Assembly (NCBI GenBank): GCA_963715785.1
Contig: OY970276.1
Coordinates: 4,154,001-4,218,000, forward strand
Reading direction: 5' to 3'
DNA: 64,000 bases
Origin: LD21 sp963715785
GTDB lineage: Bacteria; Bacteroidota; Bacteroidia; Bacteroidales; VadinHA17
Shown in pieces: positions 44,923-55,141 of the stretch (position 1 is its first letter; every line of letters begins with the position of its first letter). The position numbers were made by a program, and so were the translations under genes. The notes under the pieces were generated by a model. That model was not told the origin of the DNA. It was given only the letters and a program-made list of their open reading frames with translations, and searched no databases.

Positions 44923-46329
44923 TTATTTTTTAAATTCATTAATGAGCCTGTTGCGTTCAGATTGAAGGTTTGCACTGATACCCACTTTATAAATGTGAGG
45001 GTTGTCGAATCTTTTATACTCTGCAGGCAGTTTCTCAAGCCTTTGCCTGCTGTATTGCGCTATCTCAAAGAGAGACCGGGAAGCCATGGTTCTCACACCG
45101 TTTTCCACTACCTTATGCAATAATGGTTCTTTAACTGAATTTGTAAAAGACAGAGATTTGAGAGGATACATTGGATGATACATCATACTGACATCTTTCT
45201 CATCTGCCAGAGCTATAGCATCTGCACCGCTGAAGTTATTATTTGCATCGAGTATCCGGAAAACCTGTTTCATATGAGGCAGAGTTATCTTGCTGACATT
45301 CTCTGATAGTTTTATAGTGGGTTTCCCATTAGCGAATGAAAGCTTGTAAACTCCATCGAGGGCTGAATCGGGATGACCTGTTACCAGGCTTGTGCCTACG
45401 CCAAATATGTCTATCGGAGCCTGCTGATCGAGAAGACTCTTTATAATATGTTCATCGAGTTGGTTTGACACGGCAATTTTAATATAGTCAAGACCCGCTT
45501 CATTTAATCTTCTCCGTGTCTCTTTGGCAAGATAGGCCAGGTCACCGCTGTCTAAACGTATACCGCGCATCCGATGGCCTTTTTCTTCCATCATTTTCGC
45601 AACTTTTATAGCATTGGGGATACCGCTTTTGAGAGTGTCGTAAGTATCCACGACTAAAACACAGTCATTAGGCTGCACTTCAGCAAATTGTAAAAAGGCG
45701 GACAATTCATCATCATAGCTCTCGACGAATGAGTGAGCCATTGTGCCGGAAACAGGGATTCCATAATCACGGCCTGCTATAACGTTACTGGTAGCATCAA
45801 AGCCACCGATAAAAGCTGCCCGGGTTGCAGAATACCCCCCTGCGCCCTGCGCTCTTCGCAGACCGAAATCAATCAGACTCCGGTTATCGGCAGCCTGTCG
45901 CATCCGGCTGGCCTTGGTTGCCACCAGGGTCTGAAAATTAAGCATATTGAGTAACAGAGTCTCGATAATCTGTGCTTCAATTATACTTGATTCTATCTGT
46001 ACGACAGGGCGAACCGGAAACACAATGTCGCCTTCAAGGGAACTATAAATGTTCCCCGTAAATCTGAATTTTCTGAGATAGGTGAGAAAATCGGGGTGAT
46101 AACCCAGTCCTTCCAGGTAGTCAATATCCTGATTATCGAATCTTAACATTTCAAGAGTATCAAGCAGATCCTCAAGTCCCGCAAAAATTGCATATCCGCC
46201 ATTAAAGGGCAATTTCCGAAAGAAATAGTCAAAAACGGCCCTGGTGTCCTTCTTCCCTTTCAGAAAATAAACCTCAGACATTGTCAATTGATACTTATCG
46301 GTATAGGTAGCTGTATAATTGAATATCAT
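44923..46329 (-). CDS. pncB: Nicotinate phosphoribosyltransferase
   Basis: Cytosolic enzyme of 468 residues making nicotinate mononucleotide from nicotinate and PRPP, the step after PncA. Typical blocks are YTDKYQLTMSEVYF at the start, FPVRPVVQIESSIIEAQIIE, FGLRRAQGAGGYSATRAAFI, GTMAHSFV, LRLDSGDLAYLAKE and DIFGVGTSLVTG. It is the first gene of the pncB-pncA operon. Confidence 0.96.
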   Translation of the reverse strand: MIFNYTATYTDKYQLTMSEVYFLKGKKDTRAVFDYFFRKLPFNGGYAIFAGLEDLLDTLEMLRFDNQDIDYLEGLGYHPDFLTYLRKFRFTGNIYSSLEGDIVFPVRPVVQIESSIIEAQIIETLLLNMLNFQTLVATKASRMRQAADNRSLIDFGLRRAQGAGGYSATRAAFIGGFDATSNVIAGRDYGIPVSGTMAHSFVESYDDELSAFLQFAEVQPNDCVLVVDTYDTLKSGIPNAIKVAKMMEEKGHRMRGIRLDSGDLAYLAKETRRRLNEAGLDYIKIAVSNQLDEHIIKSLLDQQAPIDIFGVGTSLVTGHPDSALDGVYKLSFANGKPTIKLSENVSKITLPHMKQVFRILDANNNFSGADAIALADEKDVSMMYHPMYPLKSLSFTNSVKEPLLHKVVENGVRTMASRSLFEIAQYSRQRLEKLPAEYKRFDNPHIYKVGISANLQSERNRLINEFKK

Positions 46330-46751
46330 AATTAACCTTCGTCTTTATTTTTTATTAAGTATCAAGATATGAGAAAATAAGAAATCTTTTATGGAAAGAT
46401 ATTAACAAGACCGGAATGATCACAAATAGATCAGTTTTGGGACTTCCCATCTTATGGGATTTCATGCCTGTTCCGGAAACATTTGCCATTGGGAATAAAT
46501 TTCTCATAAAATCTTGACTGACATGAAATTTTCTCTCATAAAAATCTGCAATTTTATGTTAATTTTCTGTGTTACTTATGATAATTTGATTGGCTGGTGA
46601 ATCATAACATGCTTGACAATCCCTGCCGCTTTGGCCATGAACATTCATTATGATCGATTGTTAAATTCTATATCAAAATACGACTTTTGATTAACTTTCA
46701 ATGTACTGAACAATCCTATACCTAAAAAGTTTTAAACGAATTAATTGAACG
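46330..46751. other. Divergent intergenic region without a gene
   Basis: 422 bp between pncB and the TPR-like gene. I see no ORF or RNA gene. It holds a 6-bp hairpin TCCCAT-CTT-ATGGGA (46445-46459), two similar words CTCATAAAATCT and CTCATAAAAATCT near 46503 and 46544, and TAACTTTC at 46692-46699, one mismatch from a -7 element for the downstream gene. Confidence 0.5.
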
Positions 46752-47948
46752 ATGGTCATCCTTATACACCGCCGGACAGCTTCTAAACGATACCGTAATA
46801 TTCACAATTTTTACTATCAGGTTTCACGCTTTTTTCCTTTTTTCAGATTGAGCAAAATCAAAATAATGTTGTTCGTACTGATAGGGCTCAACACTGGTCG
46901 AATGGAAGGCCAGTTACTGAAAGATACAAGTTCAATAAATCTCATAAAAAAAGGCATAGATTATGTATATAATTTCCAGTTCGGCAATGCTGCCAGAATA
47001 GACAAAGAACTCAGGAGGCTCTATCCCGGGCATCCGTTAACTTATTTGTTTAAAGGCATGATAACATATTGGGAGAATTATCCGCTGACAACAACATCGG
47101 CTGCCCGCCAGTCATTTGAGGAAGACATGCGAAAATGCATAGATCTATGCGATAAAAACTCGAATCCGTCGTCCGAAGCTGAAATATTGCTTACCAATCT
47201 GTGCGCAAGAGGATTTCTTCTCTTATACTATACTGATAATGACCTGAGCTTTGATGTATTCCCGATTGCTGCCAGCACTTACAATTGTATCAGGCAATCA
47301 TTTAATTTTACCTCTGATTATACGGATTTCTTTTTTTTCACAGGGGTATATAATTATTTCCGTGAAGCTTATCCCGATGCACATCCCATTTATAAGACGC
47401 TTGCATTCCTGTTTCCCAAAGGCAGTAAGGCAAAGGGACTTGAAGATTTACAGACAGTTGCCAGGAATTCCATATTGCTTAAAGCTGAATCATATACCTT
47501 TCTTTCTGAAATATACCTGTATTTTGAAAATAATTATAACCAGGCTACCTTCTATAGCAAAAGTTTACACTTTCTATATCCTGAAAATCCTGAATATCTT
47601 GCCAACTATATCAAAAACCTGCTGCTGATTAAACAGTACGATGAAGCAGAAAAGGAAATTGAATCTTCAGACAGTGATCTCAAAAACACTTTTTTCCAGG
47701 CCCAGGTTGCTGTGTTTAAAGGCATCCTTCAGGAAAAAAAATATAACAACAATGAAAAAGCCCGGGAATATTATATGAAAGGCATCAGGGATATATCTGC
47801 ATTTCGAAGCTACGGGGATGAATATGCTGCTTATGCCTATTTCGGTTTGAGCCGGATCAGCCGGGTAAAAGGAGATAATGAAAGTGAAAAAACATACAGG
47901 AAACTTGCATTAAAACTAACTGATTTTAAGAATATAAATTTTGACTAG
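46752..47948 (+). CDS. TPR-like exported protein, unknown function
   Basis: Protein of 398 residues. A basic N-terminal region followed by KIMLFVLIGLNTGRMEGQ looks like a signal peptide with a long n-region. The rest is alpha-helical with helix pairs typical of tetratricopeptide repeats (NLIKKGIDYVYNFQFGNAAR; TFLSEIYLYFENNYNQATFY; KAREYYMKGIRDISAF). An alternative ATG at 46866 would remove most of the n-region and is less convincing. No catalytic motif. It is followed 39 bp later by a lipoprotein gene, probably cotranscribed. Confidence 0.7.
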   Translation: MVILIHRRTASKRYRNIHNFYYQVSRFFPFFRLSKIKIMLFVLIGLNTGRMEGQLLKDTSSINLIKKGIDYVYNFQFGNAARIDKELRRLYPGHPLTYLFKGMITYWENYPLTTTSAARQSFEEDMRKCIDLCDKNSNPSSEAEILLTNLCARGFLLLYYTDNDLSFDVFPIAASTYNCIRQSFNFTSDYTDFFFFTGVYNYFREAYPDAHPIYKTLAFLFPKGSKAKGLEDLQTVARNSILLKAESYTFLSEIYLYFENNYNQATFYSKSLHFLYPENPEYLANYIKNLLLIKQYDEAEKEIESSDSDLKNTFFQAQVAVFKGILQEKKYNNNEKAREYYMKGIRDISAFRSYGDEYAAYAYFGLSRISRVKGDNESEKTYRKLALKLTDFKNINFD

Positions 47949-47987
47949 AATCTATTTAGGTTTCAATCAAATATAAAAAACACAGAG

Positions 47988-48491
47988 ATGAAAACACGTA
48001 ATTTCATTATCCCGATTCTTTTCCTGCTGACTATATCGTGTACAACTAAAAAGAGTGTATTTTACGATAAGGTTCTGGGCAATTTTGGAAAAAGCAGTTA
48101 TTATATTGCCTTAAATATCAGGTCATCTTCGTACAAAGGGCGGGCGGTAATTAAAAATACTGACCTTTACACTTTTATCAGGAAAACCGAGTCCTGGGAT
48201 ACAGCGACATATATATCGCGAATAAGAAAAATTTTAGTACATAACAGGACATTGAATATAGGCAATGCTGATCCTGCAAAATGGAATTTTCACAAAGTGA
48301 AGTATATAAGCAGTGTGATTTTGAGCGCGAATAAAGGAGTTGACTCTTTTATAGCTGTTTATTTTGATGGCGTGGCTATCAGAAGCGATCTGCTGGAAGA
48401 TGATACGGATGCAGTAATTAATCAGTTGTTTTTCTGGCATATCCCCGTTAAGTACGATGATGTTTCAGGCGAGGCGATGCTCGGATCCTGA
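47988..48491 (+). CDS. Hypothetical lipoprotein
   Basis: Protein of 167 residues with a clear lipoprotein signal (ILFLLTISC, Cys at ~18). The mature part is polar with alternating beta-like stretches (SYYIALNIRSSSYKGRAVIKN; VKYISSVILSANKGVDSFIAVYF). I do not recognise a family. It lies 39 bp behind the TPR-like gene. Confidence 0.7.
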   Translation: MKTRNFIIPILFLLTISCTTKKSVFYDKVLGNFGKSSYYIALNIRSSSYKGRAVIKNTDLYTFIRKTESWDTATYISRIRKILVHNRTLNIGNADPAKWNFHKVKYISSVILSANKGVDSFIAVYFDGVAIRSDLLEDDTDAVINQLFFWHIPVKYDDVSGEAMLGS

Positions 48492-48523
48492 TATTCTCCG
48501 TATATCTTAAATCACGACTATCT

Positions 48524-48566
48524 CAGCTGTTTACGGATCTCAGACTGTTATCTGCGTAAACGGCTG
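48524..48566. terminator. Long-stem hairpin between convergent genes
   Basis: CAGCTGTTTACG (48524-48535) pairs with CGTAAACGGCTG (48555-48566), 12 bp with one wobble, over a 19-nt loop. It lies in the 82-bp gap between the lipoprotein and RND genes; no strong T-run follows. Confidence 0.5.
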
Positions 48567-48573
48567 ACAATTA

Positions 48574-51500
48574 TCAGACATGATATTCATCTTCCTTCCT
48601 GAAATTCTTCTCAAGCGCCTCAAGCTTAGCTTTTCCATATGTAAACCGCGTGATAACCACGAATAAGACAGGCACCATAAAAATACCAATAAATGTTGCG
48701 GCAATCATTCCTCCGAATACTGTCCACCCGATGGTCTGTCGTGCAACAGCGCCTGCACCTGAGGCAAATATCAGCGGAGAAACTCCCAGAATAAATGCCA
48801 TGGATGTCATAAGGATAGGTCTTAACCTTAGCCTGATAGCTTCAAATGTGGCATCAAGAAGCGGCATACCGCTATCTACTCGTGTCTTGGCAAATTCAAC
48901 TATCAGAATTGAATTTTTTGCAGCAAGTCCGATAAGTGTTACAAGTCCGATCTGTGCGTATACGTTATCGCTAAGTTTTGGAACAAGCGTAAGCGCCAGG
49001 ATAGCGCCAAAAGCTCCCAATGGCACAGCAAGAAGTACGGAGAAAGGAACAGACCAGCTTTCATAAAGAGCTGTCAGGAAAAGGAATACAAACAATATTG
49101 ATATAAAGAATATACCAATGGATTTGGATCCTGCACTTATCTCCTCCCTGCTTAATCCCGAAAATTCATAGCTGTATCCTTCTGGCAACACCTTATTGGC
49201 TGTTTCAATCAATGCCTGAATAGCCTGCCCGCTGCTGTAACCTTTGGCGGCATCACCATTGAATTCGGTTGAACGATACAGGTTATAATGATTTATAACA
49301 GGGGCGCTTTCTGTAACTTTGTGACTTATAAAGGTCTTAAGAGGCAGCATATTCCCCTCGCTGTTCCTGACATAATATCTGTCAATGTCTGAAATATCCT
49401 CTCTGAATGCTGTATCAGCCTGGGCCATTACCCTGAAGTTCCTGCCATAAATTGTAAAGTCGTTGATGTAAAAGCTTCCGAGGTAAGTCTGCAGGGTGTT
49501 AAACAGTTCGGAAAGCGGTACTCCCATTTTTTTACATTGTTCCCTGTCAACGGTTATCGTATACCTGGGTGTGCTGGCTGTGAAAAAAGTAAATGCACTT
49601 GAGAGTTCAGGACGCTTATTTGCTGCGATCATAAAGTTTCTGACAACAGTTTCAAACCCTTTAATATCATCAGTGCTTTCCCTCTGCTCGAGGATAAAGC
49701 TGAAGCCACCTGTATTTCCAAGACCCGGAATAGCAGGCGGCGCAATAACGATGACCCTTGCCTGCTTTATCGCAGCAAAACGCATATTTAATTCGGAAAT
49801 TATACCGTTCAATTGTTCTGATTTTGCTTTCCGCTGATCCCATGGCTTCAGTTGGCAAAAAACGGTGCCGCTATTCGATTTTGTTGAGAATGTCACCACG
49901 TTGAGCCCGGCAATTGCTGCGAAATGCCCAACGCCTTTTACACTCTTAAGTATATCCATTACATTTTTCAGAACTTCCACGGTCCTGGCAGTTGATACGG
50001 CTTCCGGCAATTCGAAGGTAATATAAAGCCTTCCGTCATCCTCCGTGGGGATAAAGCCTGTCGGTTTATTTTTGAATAAAACAACGGTACCGAAGATTAC
50101 GAGTATCAGAATAATTACTACATAGCGTGCATGCTTTATTACCTTCAGAACTGTTGAAGAGTAAGTGTCCACTCCTTTTTTGAAAAGCCTGTTAAACCTC
50201 TCGGAAAACCATTCTGTTGCGCCTGACCTCTTTATCGACTTATGAGGGATCAGAAGAAGTGAACTTAATGCCGGAGTAAGTGTAAGCGCCACAAACGCTG
50301 ACAAGAGAACTGATACTGCAATGGTGATGGCGAATTGCTGGTACAGCTTTCCGACAATCCCCGGGAAAAACCCCACCGGAATAAAGACAGCAGCAAGGAT
50401 AAGTGCTATTGCTACAACGGGCGCTGATATATCCTGCATTGCCTTAAAAGCTGCTTCCTTTGGAGTAAGATTCTGATCATCAATATAATGCTGGATTGCC
50501 TCAACCACAATTATGGCATCATCAACAACAATTCCAATCGCCAGAACAAGTGCAAAAAGGGTCAGCGTATTAATAGTGAATCCGAGAGGAGTGAAAAGTA
50601 TAAATGTTCCGATTATCGATACCGGTATTGCAAGAATAGGTATCAGAGTGGCTCTCCAGCTCTGTAAAAACACAAATACCACAATCATAACCAGGCCCAA
50701 AGCCAGCAGCAATGTCTTCACGACCTCCTGGATTGATACTTTCACAACCGACACGGTCTCAAATGGAACATTGTAATCAATATCAGAAGGAAAAGACTTC
50801 TTTAGTCTGGCCATCTCGGCAAACACCCCATCGGCAGTTTCCATTGCATTAGTTCCCGGCAACTGAAAAACCAGAAGAAATGAGGCTAATTCTCCATCAA
50901 CATAAGAACTGCCGGAATATGTAAACTTACCGAGTTCCACTCTTGCCACATCACTCAGATGCACTATTGAACCATCGGCTGGATTCGTTTTAATGATAAT
51001 ATTCCCGAATTCCTCAGGAGAAGTGAGTTTTCCTTCAACAAAGCAGGTATATTCGAAAGCCTGATAATTTTTTTGTGGCGGAGCGCCGACAATCCCTGCA
51101 GCCACCTGCACATTTTGCTCCTGCACTGCCTGTATTATGTCCTCTGCCGTGAGATGCAACTCGGCGAGCTTATCAGGGTTGAGCCAAAGACGCATACCAA
51201 AGGGATCGGCACGGGTAAAAATATCTCCCACTCCGGGGACCCGGGCAAGTGCTTCCCTTATATACAGGTTCGTATAATTATCAACAAACTTGATTCCATG
51301 CGTTTTATTCGGGGAATAGATACCGATAACCATGAGAATGCTGGGCGTCCGTTTACGGACAAGAATCCCAAGGTTCTTTACTTCAGCTGGTACGTCGGGA
51401 AGAGCCGCATTGACCCTGTTCTCAACATCAAGGGCTGCTATATCTATATTTGTACCTGTCTTAAAAGTTACGTTCATGCTCATCGATCCGGTACTTGTGC

Positions 51501-51747
51501 TTATTGACTGCATATATGCCATACCCGGAACACCGTTTACCTGCGATTCGATCGGTGTTGCAACAGTCTGCTCAATCACATTTGCATCGGCACCGATATA
51601 ACTTGCGGAGACCTGCACTACCGGCGGCGTTATATCAGGATATTGACCTACAGGAAGGTTTACAATCGAAATCAATCCCAGAATTATAATTATCAGGGAT
51701 ATAACTATGGCAGTATTAGGTCGTTTAATAAATGTATCGGCAATCAT
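48574..51747 (-). CDS. RND multidrug efflux pump, inner-membrane subunit (HAE1/AcrB family)
   Basis: Proton-driven exporter of 1057 residues, the normal AcrB length, with 12 transmembrane helices and two large periplasmic loops. Proton-relay residues are present: the Asp pair in IGIVVDDAIIVVEAI (TM4) and Lys in LAAKNSILIVEFA (TM10). The start IADTFIKRPNTAIVISL and VNLPVGQYPDITPP are family signatures. It is the last gene of the tolC-adaptor-RND operon. Drug or solvent specificity cannot be read from sequence. Confidence 0.95.
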   Translation of the reverse strand: MIADTFIKRPNTAIVISLIIIILGLISIVNLPVGQYPDITPPVVQVSASYIGADANVIEQTVATPIESQVNGVPGMAYMQSISTSTGSMSMNVTFKTGTNIDIAALDVENRVNAALPDVPAEVKNLGILVRKRTPSILMVIGIYSPNKTHGIKFVDNYTNLYIREALARVPGVGDIFTRADPFGMRLWLNPDKLAELHLTAEDIIQAVQEQNVQVAAGIVGAPPQKNYQAFEYTCFVEGKLTSPEEFGNIIIKTNPADGSIVHLSDVARVELGKFTYSGSSYVDGELASFLLVFQLPGTNAMETADGVFAEMARLKKSFPSDIDYNVPFETVSVVKVSIQEVVKTLLLALGLVMIVVFVFLQSWRATLIPILAIPVSIIGTFILFTPLGFTINTLTLFALVLAIGIVVDDAIIVVEAIQHYIDDQNLTPKEAAFKAMQDISAPVVAIALILAAVFIPVGFFPGIVGKLYQQFAITIAVSVLLSAFVALTLTPALSSLLLIPHKSIKRSGATEWFSERFNRLFKKGVDTYSSTVLKVIKHARYVVIILILVIFGTVVLFKNKPTGFIPTEDDGRLYITFELPEAVSTARTVEVLKNVMDILKSVKGVGHFAAIAGLNVVTFSTKSNSGTVFCQLKPWDQRKAKSEQLNGIISELNMRFAAIKQARVIVIAPPAIPGLGNTGGFSFILEQRESTDDIKGFETVVRNFMIAANKRPELSSAFTFFTASTPRYTITVDREQCKKMGVPLSELFNTLQTYLGSFYINDFTIYGRNFRVMAQADTAFREDISDIDRYYVRNSEGNMLPLKTFISHKVTESAPVINHYNLYRSTEFNGDAAKGYSSGQAIQALIETANKVLPEGYSYEFSGLSREEISAGSKSIGIFFISILFVFLFLTALYESWSVPFSVLLAVPLGAFGAILALTLVPKLSDNVYAQIGLVTLIGLAAKNSILIVEFAKTRVDSGMPLLDATFEAIRLRLRPILMTSMAFILGVSPLIFASGAGAVARQTIGWTVFGGMIAATFIGIFMVPVLFVVITRFTYGKAKLEALEKNFRKEDEYHV

Positions 51748-51783
51748 TTCTGAAAGTGTTTAGTCTTTACCCTTACCTTTTTA

Positions 51784-52959
51784 TTATTTTTTCTCTTGCG
51801 GCGGTCCGCTCTTTCCCTGTTCTGTCTGACCCTGTTTGTTTTTATCCATTGGATTAGAAGTAGTTACAAGAGAACCCTCGTGTACCTTCTGTAGACCTTC
51901 AAGAACAATCTTATCTCCAGGTTTCAACCCTGATTTTACGATCACTACTTGTCCTTCGGTCGGTCCCAGTTCAAGTCTCTTCTGCCTGACAATATTAGCT
52001 GTATCGATAGTATATACAAAATACTCTCCCATCTGCTCGACAAGCGCCCTTACCGGGATATTAACCTGGAGACCGGAATACTGGTTCAGAACTTTGATCT
52101 TGCAGTCCATGCCCGGTCTGAGATTTCGTTCAGGGTTAGGAAAAACAGTTCTGATTCTTATCGTCCCTGTCTGTGGATCAACGGCCCTGTCAATTATACT
52201 GAGTTTCCCATTATACTTATAATCAGAATTATCCGGTAATAATACTTTGAATGTTGAGTCACCCGGCATTGGCTGCGATTTCTGAAGATTGATCAGGTAT
52301 GGAAGTGTTTTCTCATCTGCAATGAAATCCACTGCTATGGGATCGACAGAAGAAATGGTATTCAGCAATGTTTGTCCGGCAGTCACGAATGCGCCCGGCT
52401 TGACCTGTGAGAGTCCTATTGCCCCGGCGAATGGGGCTTTGATTATCGAGTAATTAAAATCTGTTTCAGCGTTTACCAGATTTGCTTTTGCAGATCTGAC
52501 CTGCAACTGCGCATTTTCAAGGGCAGTTATTGCATCATCCAGTACCTGTTTGGCTATAGCATTTTGTTCATCCAGCTTTTTGTATCGGTCTGCATCCCGC
52601 TGAGCTTTCTTAAGATTGGCATTTGAGATATCAAGGGTGGCTTTGGCCTCTTCATATACTGCCTGAAATTTCCGGCGGTCGATTTCATACAGCCTGGAGT
52701 CCTTTGTAACATCACTGCCCTCCTTGAAAAATATGCCAGTAATAAAACCGCTTACCTCGCTCCTTAGCTGCACTTCATCTGTTGCGGCTACCGTACCGGG
52801 ATAGGAATCGTAAAAAATAATATTCCCTGTCTGCACTGTGTAAGGCAGAACAGGGACCGCTCCACCTGCCCGACCAGCTTGTTTATTCGTTTTGCATGAA
52901 CCCAGTAAAGTAACCAGGAACAAAACAGTGCAAATAGATTTCAATCTGATTCTAGTCAT
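51784..52959 (-). CDS. RND efflux periplasmic adaptor (membrane fusion protein)
   Basis: Lipoprotein of 391 residues linking the pump to the TolC channel. A lipobox (LVTLLGSC) follows MTRIRLKSICTVLF. Domains in order are a biotinyl-lipoyl half (~70-90; GFITGIFFKEGSDVTK), an alpha-helical hairpin (~105-165; RDADRYKKLDEQNAIAK), a second lipoyl half (IKAPFAGAIGLSQVKPGAFV) and beta-barrel domains. The ATG at 52959 is preferred to the TTG at 52986, which overlaps the preceding gene. It is the middle gene of the efflux operon. Confidence 0.94.
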   Translation of the reverse strand: MTRIRLKSICTVLFLVTLLGSCKTNKQAGRAGGAVPVLPYTVQTGNIIFYDSYPGTVAATDEVQLRSEVSGFITGIFFKEGSDVTKDSRLYEIDRRKFQAVYEEAKATLDISNANLKKAQRDADRYKKLDEQNAIAKQVLDDAITALENAQLQVRSAKANLVNAETDFNYSIIKAPFAGAIGLSQVKPGAFVTAGQTLLNTISSVDPIAVDFIADEKTLPYLINLQKSQPMPGDSTFKVLLPDNSDYKYNGKLSIIDRAVDPQTGTIRIRTVFPNPERNLRPGMDCKIKVLNQYSGLQVNIPVRALVEQMGEYFVYTIDTANIVRQKRLELGPTEGQVVIVKSGLKPGDKIVLEGLQKVHEGSLVTTSNPMDKNKQGQTEQGKSGPPQEKK

Positions 52960-52975
52960 TGTAATATTTGATAAG

Positions 52976-54343
52976 TTAATATTCAACTGAGATCTTTCCT
53001 GTAGCCTGCTCTACATCTATCTTACTGAACATCAATAGAATCATAGAGCTTAAATTATTGAGCTCTGCTGTTAACAGGTCCGTTTCTGAAATAATTACGT
53101 CTAAATAAGTTTTAATCCCCTGTTTATACTGAAACATTACAGTATTATATACATCCCTTGCTATACCGATGTTCTCCGTTGTGACGTTATAGGCTGCCAG
53201 ATTACTTTTATATTCTGCCATCGCCTGGGCATAACCCGTATTCAATTCATTTTTCAGATTAAGGGTATCAAGAACAAGTCTTTCATATGTCAGTTTGGCC
53301 TTTCTGATATTATGCCATTTCCTGGTTCCCTCAAGCAGTGGAAAGCTCAATGTGAGACCAATACTTGAATTCGGAAATGACATATTATAAAGGGCCGAGT
53401 TACTGGCATTCTGAAAGATCAGATTATAATTCGCATAACCTGAAAGAGAGGGAAGAAAGCTAAATCTATTGTAATCAAGGGATAGTTTTTGCAGGGTTAA
53501 GTTTGTCTGAAGCAATTGATATTCAATCCGATCATTGTAATGCAACTGCTGAAGGGTGTCAATAAGCACATCATTCTTCATTGCATTGTAATTATATTTA
53601 AGAGCCAGCGGTTTATCCTCAGGATAATTCATCAGTTGTCTCAAAACACTTTTCTTGGATTTTATAGAATTTTCAATACCGGTCTTCTGTGACTTTGCGT
53701 TATTCAGGGCGATTGTTGCCCTTTTGAAGTCAATTTTATCAGTCGTGCCATTTTTATAAAGCGCCTCCGCATTACTGAGACTGTTCGTGAGTCTGTCAAT
53801 ATCTTCATTGATGATGTTAAGCATTTGCTCTGAAAGCAATACATCATAAAATGCTTTGCTTACATCCACAACCAACTGTATGAGCCCCTGTTTTGTCGTT
53901 TGCTTTACCTGTTTCCTGTAGTATTTTGAAGTCCTTCCCGCGAAATACAGATCTGGCGTAAAAATGTTCTGACTTCCGTTCAGCAGAAGACTTGAGTTAT
54001 ATTTTAACCCGGTCGTAATCTGAATATCCGGTCCGGTTGGATCCGCAGTATTCGGGAAAAAGGCAACAGGCCGTTTCAGATAGTCCTGATATCCTGCAGT
54101 GGCGGTTATCTTTGGAAGCCAGTCAGAAAGAGAGATCCGGATATTCTGATCAGCAATAGCTTCATCAATATTCAGCTGCTGTACAAGTGGCTGATTTTTC
54201 AAGGCATAACTAAGGCATTGCTCAATGCTTGCACTGTCTGTTATCACAGTACCCGGATTTTGCGCTGATAAAACCCTGGAACCCATGAATATCAGTATAA
54301 GAATTATCAGATACCGGGAATAATCACTGATCCTTACTTTCAT
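52976..54343 (-). CDS. TolC-family outer membrane efflux channel
   Basis: Outer-membrane channel of 455 residues with two TolC-type repeats of long helices (SIEQCLSYALKNQPLVQQLN; SKAFYDVLLSEQMLNIINED; LKNELNTGYAQAMAEYKSNL; AYNVTTENIGIARDVYNTVM). The start at 54343 gives a clean signal peptide (YLIILILIFMGSRVLSAQ); ATGs at 54373 and 54415 are possible but would bury it. It is the first gene of the operon, preceded by an array of four TTAA sites at 54482-54519. Confidence 0.9.
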   Translation of the reverse strand: MKVRISDYSRYLIILILIFMGSRVLSAQNPGTVITDSASIEQCLSYALKNQPLVQQLNIDEAIADQNIRISLSDWLPKITATAGYQDYLKRPVAFFPNTADPTGPDIQITTGLKYNSSLLLNGSQNIFTPDLYFAGRTSKYYRKQVKQTTKQGLIQLVVDVSKAFYDVLLSEQMLNIINEDIDRLTNSLSNAEALYKNGTTDKIDFKRATIALNNAKSQKTGIENSIKSKKSVLRQLMNYPEDKPLALKYNYNAMKNDVLIDTLQQLHYNDRIEYQLLQTNLTLQKLSLDYNRFSFLPSLSGYANYNLIFQNASNSALYNMSFPNSSIGLTLSFPLLEGTRKWHNIRKAKLTYERLVLDTLNLKNELNTGYAQAMAEYKSNLAAYNVTTENIGIARDVYNTVMFQYKQGIKTYLDVIISETDLLTAELNNLSSMILLMFSKIDVEQATGKISVEY

Positions 54344-54481
54344 GAATACAGTATTTATTATAATTCCTTTCATTGTACATAAATATGTCTTTATGTTTCT
54401 TCTATTCTGAGACATATATTTCTTAGTTGCTTAAACACATAAGTGAATTTTTAAAATTATTCAGTTATTGTCCTCAGATAA

Positions 54482-54519
54482 TTAAACACCGGTTAATCCT
54501 TAATTAAGAAATGGTTAAT
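54482..54519. promoter_or_regulatory. Array of four TTAA sites at 11-bp spacing upstream of the efflux operon
   Basis: TTAA words begin at 54482, 54493, 54504 and 54515, exactly 11 bp apart. On the minus strand the core reads CTTAATTAAGGATTAA. It shares 13 of 16 positions with the core of the second array at 57320-57357. Direct repeats with 11-bp period are the known geometry of OmpR/PhoB-family sites. Confidence 0.6.
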
Positions 54520-54575
54520 TAGTTCCGCCAAGGATGTTATTTTGCTTGTAATCATATCATTGTGTATTGAATAGT

Positions 54576-55106
54576 CTAATTTTTATGAATAATACTGTAT
54601 TTATTAATCAGCGTACCCTGCTCATTGATTTTTACAGAACTCAATAAATTTAAGCTTACATCAAGTTTTTCTTCAGTGACTATGCAATCGCCTGTTCCAA
54701 ATAATCTTGGTTCAATCGTAAGCCATAGTTCATCGATAAGGTTATCTTTCAGGAATGATGTGGCAAGCCTGGGACCACCCACAACAAGTACCTTTTCTTC
54801 GCCTTCATTTACAAAACGCCTGACAATCCCTGAAGGAGTCTCACTGGTAAACTCCAGCTGCCCGGGAACCTCTTTGTTTAAATATTTATCAGTTGCACTG
54901 GTCATTACTATGTACAGATGCTTTGCTACAGGTATAACGGGATCAGGATTGTAAGTACCGCTGCCCATAATTATTACCCTGACCTGATTAAGAACCGAAT
55001 CAAAATAATCCTGATCGCCTCTTGATGACCATGACCTTATGAATGGATTACCCCATCTGGTAACTTTGCCGTCAAGCGTGGAGACAAAAATCAGTATTGT
55101 TTTCAT
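54576..55106 (-). CDS. RibD C-terminal-domain/dihydrofolate reductase-like protein
   Basis: Cytosolic NADPH-dependent reductase-like protein of 176 residues. FVSTLDGKVTRWGNPFI at the start, VIIMGSGTY, KVLVVGGPRLATSFLKDN and IDELWLTIEPRLFGTG are the usual RibD_C blocks. No deaminase half is present, so it is not a full RibD; such stand-alone proteins are usually reductases with unknown substrates. The ATG at 55106 is used (an in-frame TTG lies two codons upstream). Confidence 0.87.
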   Translation of the reverse strand: MKTILIFVSTLDGKVTRWGNPFIRSWSSRGDQDYFDSVLNQVRVIIMGSGTYNPDPVIPVAKHLYIVMTSATDKYLNKEVPGQLEFTSETPSGIVRRFVNEGEEKVLVVGGPRLATSFLKDNLIDELWLTIEPRLFGTGDCIVTEEKLDVSLNLLSSVKINEQGTLINKYSIIHKN

Positions 55107-55141
55107 TTTCAAAAGCTAAGAAGTAATTATCCTTCTGATGT

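Noticed and set aside
46330..46751. tRNA or small RNA gene in a large gap
   Set aside because: No TψC-type word, acceptor pairing or cloverleaf could be found; the same holds for the other long gaps.
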